Assembly: GCF_000499385.1 (NCBI RefSeq)
Contig: NW_013654528.1
Coordinates: 1 to 19,930, forward strand
DNA: 19,930 bases
Direction of reading: 5' to 3'
Source: Eimeria necatrix
Taxonomy: Eukaryota; Apicomplexa; Conoidasida; Eucoccidiorida; Eimeriidae
Shown: positions 16,810 through 19,930 of the stretch, piece by piece
Layout of the letters: the number at the start of each line of letters is the position of its first letter
Numbering within the stretch: the first letter of the stretch is position 1
Position numbers and translations under genes: made by a program
The notes under the pieces: generated by a model
What the model was told of the DNA's origin: nothing
The model's input: only the letters and a program-made list of their open reading frames with translations
The model's database searches: none

Positions 16810-18377
16810 AGACTGGGAGCTGCTGCAGGAAGCAGGGAATTGCGGAGTCTGCTTCGCATGCGCAGCTGGCGCCGTCTTGCTGCTTCAGCTGGCGAATAAG
16901 CCAAGAGACTCCTTCTTCAATTCCTTCTCCAGTTTTGGCGCTGCATGCAAAGACTCCGCTGCAGACAAAAACAAAAAGTTTATTTAATTTAATTAAAGAC
17001 AAAAAAGAAAGTTATTTCATTTAATTCAAGAAAATAAAAACAAGAAAGTTTGCTTCATTCCATTCAACAAAAACCACTCCACGCACGCGCCGGGCCCCGC
17101 AGAACCCCGCGCCCGCAGGCCAGCTTTAGGGTTTAGGGTTTAGGGTTTAGGGTTTAGGGTTTAGGGTTTACCACTCCTTGTCGACGAGTTGGTGGAGGTG
17201 GAGTTGCTGCTGAATGTCCGCCACAGACAGCGCGCCGGGCCGGTCTTGTTTGGTGGCGAAGACCAGCAGAATGCTGGCGTTGGGGAGGTCCCGCAGCAGC
17301 CGGTCCAGCGAGCGGTTTGCTGCGCAACAAACCCTAAACCCTAAACCCTAAACCCTAAACCCTAAACCCTAAGCCCTAAACCCTAGGCGCTGGGCTGCGG
17401 GCTTTTTCGTGAAAGCGCGGCGCGCGGGCGAGCTGCGCCGTGTGCGTAGGGCGGGGTGGCTGGACCTGCGGGCTGCGAGCCGAAACCCTAAACCCTAAAC
17501 CCTAAACCCTAAAAAAGGGTTTAGCTCACCCACGCGGAGCCGGCCCGGGTCTGCGCTGTCGACCACGAAAATGATGCAGCGAATGTCCAGCTGGTGGGGC
17601 CTCACCTGCAGCAAATTGCGAATCGGAAGAAGAGCTTTTGGGGTTTTTTGCGGATTTATTTCGAAATTAATTTCAAAAACATTTAATTAATTAATTAATT
17701 GGGGATTTTATTCAAAAGCTTTTTCGAAAATTAAAAAAACTTTGAATAAAACTCACCATGTCTTCGAAGTGCTGGCGCGTATCCCACATGACAAGGGCGG
17801 TGTCAGGGTAGTCGATCCTGTCGACTTCTAGTCCTGAAAAGAACAAAAGCGGAAAAAAACGAAAAATAATTCAATTTTAATGCAATGAAACGGATAATTA
17901 ATTACTTTAAATGCAATAAAACGAACAATTAATTAATTTAAATGCAACTTTCCCGGAAGATCGCGGCGAAACGGCCGCGGGAGGTGCCCATACACCCGAA
18001 AAGTTGAATTTGAATTTTTGCAAGTTGCGCTGCGGTGTCTGTACACCGCGCGTGCAGCTTTCGTTTTTTTCCGTTTTTCGGCATTTCGAGGGCAAATAAA
18101 ACCAAATAAAAGGAAATAAAAGGAAATAAAAGGAAATAAAAGGAAATAAATGCAAATAAAGGGAAAAAAACGGGAAAAAAGGGAAAAAAACGGGGAAAAT
18201 GGGGAATTTTGCGCACGAACCCTCGGTGGGGGCGAGTTTGAAGAAACTCTTGTACTTCATCCACTTTATGATGGAAGTCTTGCCCGCCTGGGCCGGCCCC
18301 GCCACGCGAATCTGGTGGACTCTTTTGGAGCAGCAAAGCCGCAAAGTGCTGGAGAAGCAGCTGTTGAAGGCCCCCAT
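16808..18377 (-). CDS. ARF/ARL-family small GTPase with abnormal G3 motif
   Basis: Five minus-strand exons join in exact phase: 18377-18221, 17833-17757, 17605-17530, 17319-17172 and 16958-16808, giving 202 residues. The protein starts MGAFNSCFSS, a fit to the N-myristoylation pattern (Gly2, Ser6), as in ARF proteins. G1 is GPAQAGKT (27-34). PTEG follows at 50-53, where ARFs have PTIG. G4 is ATKQD (N replaced by T, allowed in the NKxD/TKxD pattern). G5 is ACSAKTGEGIEEGVSWLIRQ, very close to ARF/ARL proteins. IIFVVDSAD and LLVFATKQDRPGALSVADI are also typical. G3 is WDTRQHFEDM in place of WDxGGQ: the glycine pair is lost, so switch II chemistry should differ. Introns have GT-AG ends (GTTCGT, GTGAGT, GTGAGC, GTAAAC donors). 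Introns 3 and 4 contain telomere-like arrays touching the splice sites. A role in membrane traffic is inferred from the family only, and the subfamily is not resolved. Confidence 0.93.
17125..17170. repeat. Telomere-like array at the donor of ARF-like intron 4
   Basis: On the gene's strand the donor is GTAAACCCTAAACCC: the splice donor is itself the start of the AAACCCT array. Confidence 0.95.
17329..17385. repeat. Telomere-like array next to the acceptor of ARF-like intron 3
   Basis: About eight AAACCCT units, one changed to AAGCCCT. On the gene's strand they read TTTAGGG and end ten bases before the exon 4 acceptor GCGCAG. They are inverse to the array at 17125-17170, so the two flank exon 4 as an inverted pair. 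Confidence 0.95.
17483..17523. repeat. Telomere-like array with inverted end at the donor of ARF-like intron 3
   Basis: Four AAACCCT units, then AAAAAGGGTTTAGC, which reverses the heptamer. The inverted piece lies right beside the GTGAGC donor at 17529. Confidence 0.93.
18034..18047. promoter_or_regulatory. GGTGTCTGTACACC motif in ARF-like intron 1
   Basis: A copy of the recurrent near-palindromic motif, within the first intron of the GTPase gene. Function unknown. Confidence 0.45.
18083..18200. repeat. AAATAAAAGG short tandem repeats in ARF-like intron 1
   Basis: Six GGAAATAAAA-like units, then GGGAAAAAAACG units. On the gene's strand this gives T-rich sequence. Confidence 0.8.
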
Positions 18378-18392
18378 TGTGGCGGGCGCTGG

Positions 18393-18406
18393 GGTGTACG
18401 TACACC
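18393..18406. promoter_or_regulatory. GGTGTACGTACACC palindrome 16 bases upstream of the GTPase start
   Basis: A perfect palindrome just 5' of the GTPase ATG at 18377. It could be a promoter-proximal element or, read as TTCAG|GTGTAC on the gene's strand, the donor of a 5' UTR intron. Neither can be decided from sequence alone. Confidence 0.45.
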
Positions 18407-18419
18407 TGAACGCCGCGCA

Positions 18420-18567
18420 GCTGCAGCAGCAGCAGCAGCAGCAGCAGCAGCGCCCCCCAAACCACTTCTTCCGCAGCAGGGGGCCCCCCTGCTGCTTGCG
18501 AAACTACTTGCACGGACTTGCGATGGGGGCCCCTAGAGCTGCCATGGGGAGTGCCCGGGCCAGGCCT

Positions 18568-18611
<44 letters not shown>

Positions 18612-18736
18612 GAACTCGAATGGAACGGAGACAAACGGGGGGCAGCAGCCGGCGCCTAAGTCCTCCGCATGGTTGCGCGAGTGTAGCGACAGGGCCTGGG
18701 CGAAGGCGCATTGAGCTGTGCGCAGCTTTCCGCGGC

Positions 18737-18792
<56 letters not shown>

Positions 18793-18793
18793 G
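18420..18793. repeat. Three CAG arrays upstream of the GTPase gene
   Basis: CAG runs lie at 18420-18451, 18568-18611 and 18738-18792, with unique GC-rich spacers. Spacer frames such as ELYVQLRP (minus, about 18840) look like peptide, but I cannot build a gene from them. Confidence 0.85.
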
Positions 18794-18923
18794 CTGCAGC
18801 GGCGGCGGGCGCGCCGTCTAGAGGGCGCAGCTGTACGTACAGCTCGGGCTGCGCCGCGCAAAGCCCATGTGCTTCTCTTTGGAGGATTTCAGCATTCAGA
18901 AAAGAAGCGAAAAAGCCTCCGCT

Positions 18924-18955
<32 letters not shown>

Positions 18956-19380
18956 TCGTGCTGCGCTGCAGTGACGCAGAGGGCCCCGCGGAGAGCAAGA
19001 GCGCCGAAAGCCGCGGGAAAAAAAACGGAAAATGCGGCGAAGTCCCCCGCTAGCGGCGCTGGCCACCGCCCGCGGCAGCAACTCCTGCCAGCCGGCCAAT
19101 GGAGCCTCCAAAAGCTCGAAAAGAAGAAATGGAAAAGTTTTGGAATTAAATTCTTCGCGAGCTTTTCAAAAATGGGTTTGTTGCTGCTGCTGCGCTGCGG
19201 CGAGGCGGCAGCAGAATTCCAGTTTGAGCTGCTGGCGCCGCGCGCGGCCGCAGCCCGCCGCTGCTGCTGCTGCATGCACAGCAGCGCAAAAAGCTTTGAA
19301 ATTCAAATTCAAAAGTTCAAAAGTAATTAAAGTTTCCGCAGCAACTCCGGCGGGCGCTTGCGCCGCTGCACTGGCGGCCG

Positions 19381-19402
19381 CGCAGGTGTACGTACACCTG
19401 CG
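19381..19402. promoter_or_regulatory. 22-bp perfect palindrome centred on GTAC/GTAC
   Basis: The longest form of the recurrent motif: CGCAGGTGTAC followed by its exact reverse complement. It begins at the donor of the candidate exon at 19398-19464. Function unknown. Confidence 0.55.
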
Positions 19403-19464
19403 GCTGGGCGAAAGCGGCGATCACTGCGCTGCGCGCAGCTCCGCAGGCGGGAAAGCAGCATCAT
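19398..19464 (-). CDS. Candidate first exon, presequence-like
   Basis: A minus-strand ATG at 19464 opens a stretch of 22 codons (MMLLSRLRSCAQRSDRRFRP and two Ala) rich in Arg with no acidic residue but one Asp, resembling a mitochondrial presequence. It ends at CAG|GTGTAC. Possible downstream exons (for example about 19111-19050, EAPLAGWQELLPRAVASAAS) do not join in phase by eye. It is speculative. Confidence 0.22.
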
Positions 19465-19635
19465 TTAATTGCAAAATCAATTAATTTCGCGTTCAGCAAC
19501 ATTTTTTTAACTTTTATTTCCCGAAATTCCTCAAATTCGCGTTCAAACGGGCTCTCCCGCCCCCTGTTCAACTTGAAAATGGCCGAGCACACATTCAAGT
19601 TTTGAATTCGGCGGCCGCCGCTGCCGCCGCAGATC

Positions 19636-19889
19636 ATGTGGCCTTTCCAACTTGGCATTTTCCATTCTTTTTGTTTTTTTATTTCTATTTTCAACTCCAA
19701 GGCCCGCTTTCGCCGCCAGATCCCGGCTTTCCGCCTCGCTTTCGCGGCTGTCTTCGCCGCTGCCGCAGCTCTTCTGGCCCTCCCACTTCCCCTTTCTGCG
19801 TTTTCTCTTTCCCCCCCTCCCCCCCCCTTCCCCTCGCCCTCAGCTTCTTCCCTGGCGGCCGCTTCCTTGGGCCCCCCTCCCCCTCCCCC

Positions 19890-19921
<32 letters not shown>

Positions 19922-19930
19922 GGGATGCCG
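19636..19930 (+). CDS. Partial gene with signal-anchor-like N terminus, unknown
   Basis: An ATG at 19636, preceded by an in-frame TGA at 19603, opens a frame that runs uninterrupted to the window end (98 codons). It begins MWPFQLGIFHSFCFFISIFN, then a basic stretch (SKARFRRQ) and a long hydrophobic segment (LAFAAVFAAAAALLALPLPL) of about 22 residues that would serve as a signal peptide or membrane anchor. Pro/Ser-rich sequence and a Ser run from an AGC array follow. The layout is common for coccidian secretory proteins. An alternative is that the first 20 residues are intron or leader and the exon begins at GCCCGC after TCCAAG (19701). No family is recognised, because only the low-complexity N terminus is in the window. 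Confidence 0.5.

Noticed and set aside
1..19930. tRNA, rRNA or other structured RNA genes
   Set aside because: No cloverleaf with a GGTTCGAATCC-like arm and no conserved rRNA stretch was seen when reading either strand. A covariance-model scan would be needed to exclude them firmly.

Overview
The window looks like nuclear DNA of an Eimeria-type coccidian (Apicomplexa). The reasons are the very dense CAG/CTG trinucleotide arrays, many short arrays of the plant-type telomere heptamer (AAACCCT/TTTAGGG) inside the sequence, GC-rich intron-split genes, and mitochondrial and ARF-family proteins of eukaryotic type. Nothing looks prokaryotic. Most long open frames are artefacts: a CAG array is open in all six frames and reads as poly-Ala, Gln, Ser, Cys or Leu. 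The genes below were therefore found as short conserved peptides and joined by testing splice sites and codon phase by eye.

Left part (1-4000): a CAG array at the edge, a GGGGCCCC block, then a probable plus-strand gene of unknown function (exons at 519-695, 1274-1304, 1369-1385, 2714-2786 and 3483-3569) in long AATT-rich and T-rich introns. Its stop codon lies inside an AAACCCT array. A small ORF follows at 3968. Positions 4375-6580 hold a minus-strand 2-oxoglutarate/Fe(II) prolyl 4-hydroxylase-like gene whose introns are largely CTG arrays, with a probable Gln/Ala-rich tail.

Middle (6600-10885): a weak plus-strand two-exon candidate at 6937-7303, a 483-bp perfect-to-near-perfect tandem duplication (7530-8496), and then CAG/CTG, AAATAAAAT and GGGGCCCC repeats with no supported gene.

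Right part: a clear eight-exon stomatin-like protein 2 (STOML2/SLP-2, SPFH family, mitochondrial) gene runs on the plus strand at 10886-15744. Its fifth intron carries five extra copies of the end of the preceding exon together with its splice donor. It converges on a five-exon ARF-like GTPase gene on the minus strand (16808-18377) with a predicted N-myristoylation site and an abnormal G3 motif. A TGCATGCA array lies between them. A plus-strand gene with a signal-anchor-like N terminus starts at 19636 and leaves the window.

The recognised genes do not form a pathway. The unusual theme of the window is how repeats relate to splicing: telomere-like and CTG arrays sit flush against splice sites, and a palindromic GTGTACGTACAC/GTGTCTGTACAC motif recurs about ten times, several times exactly at a proposed donor.
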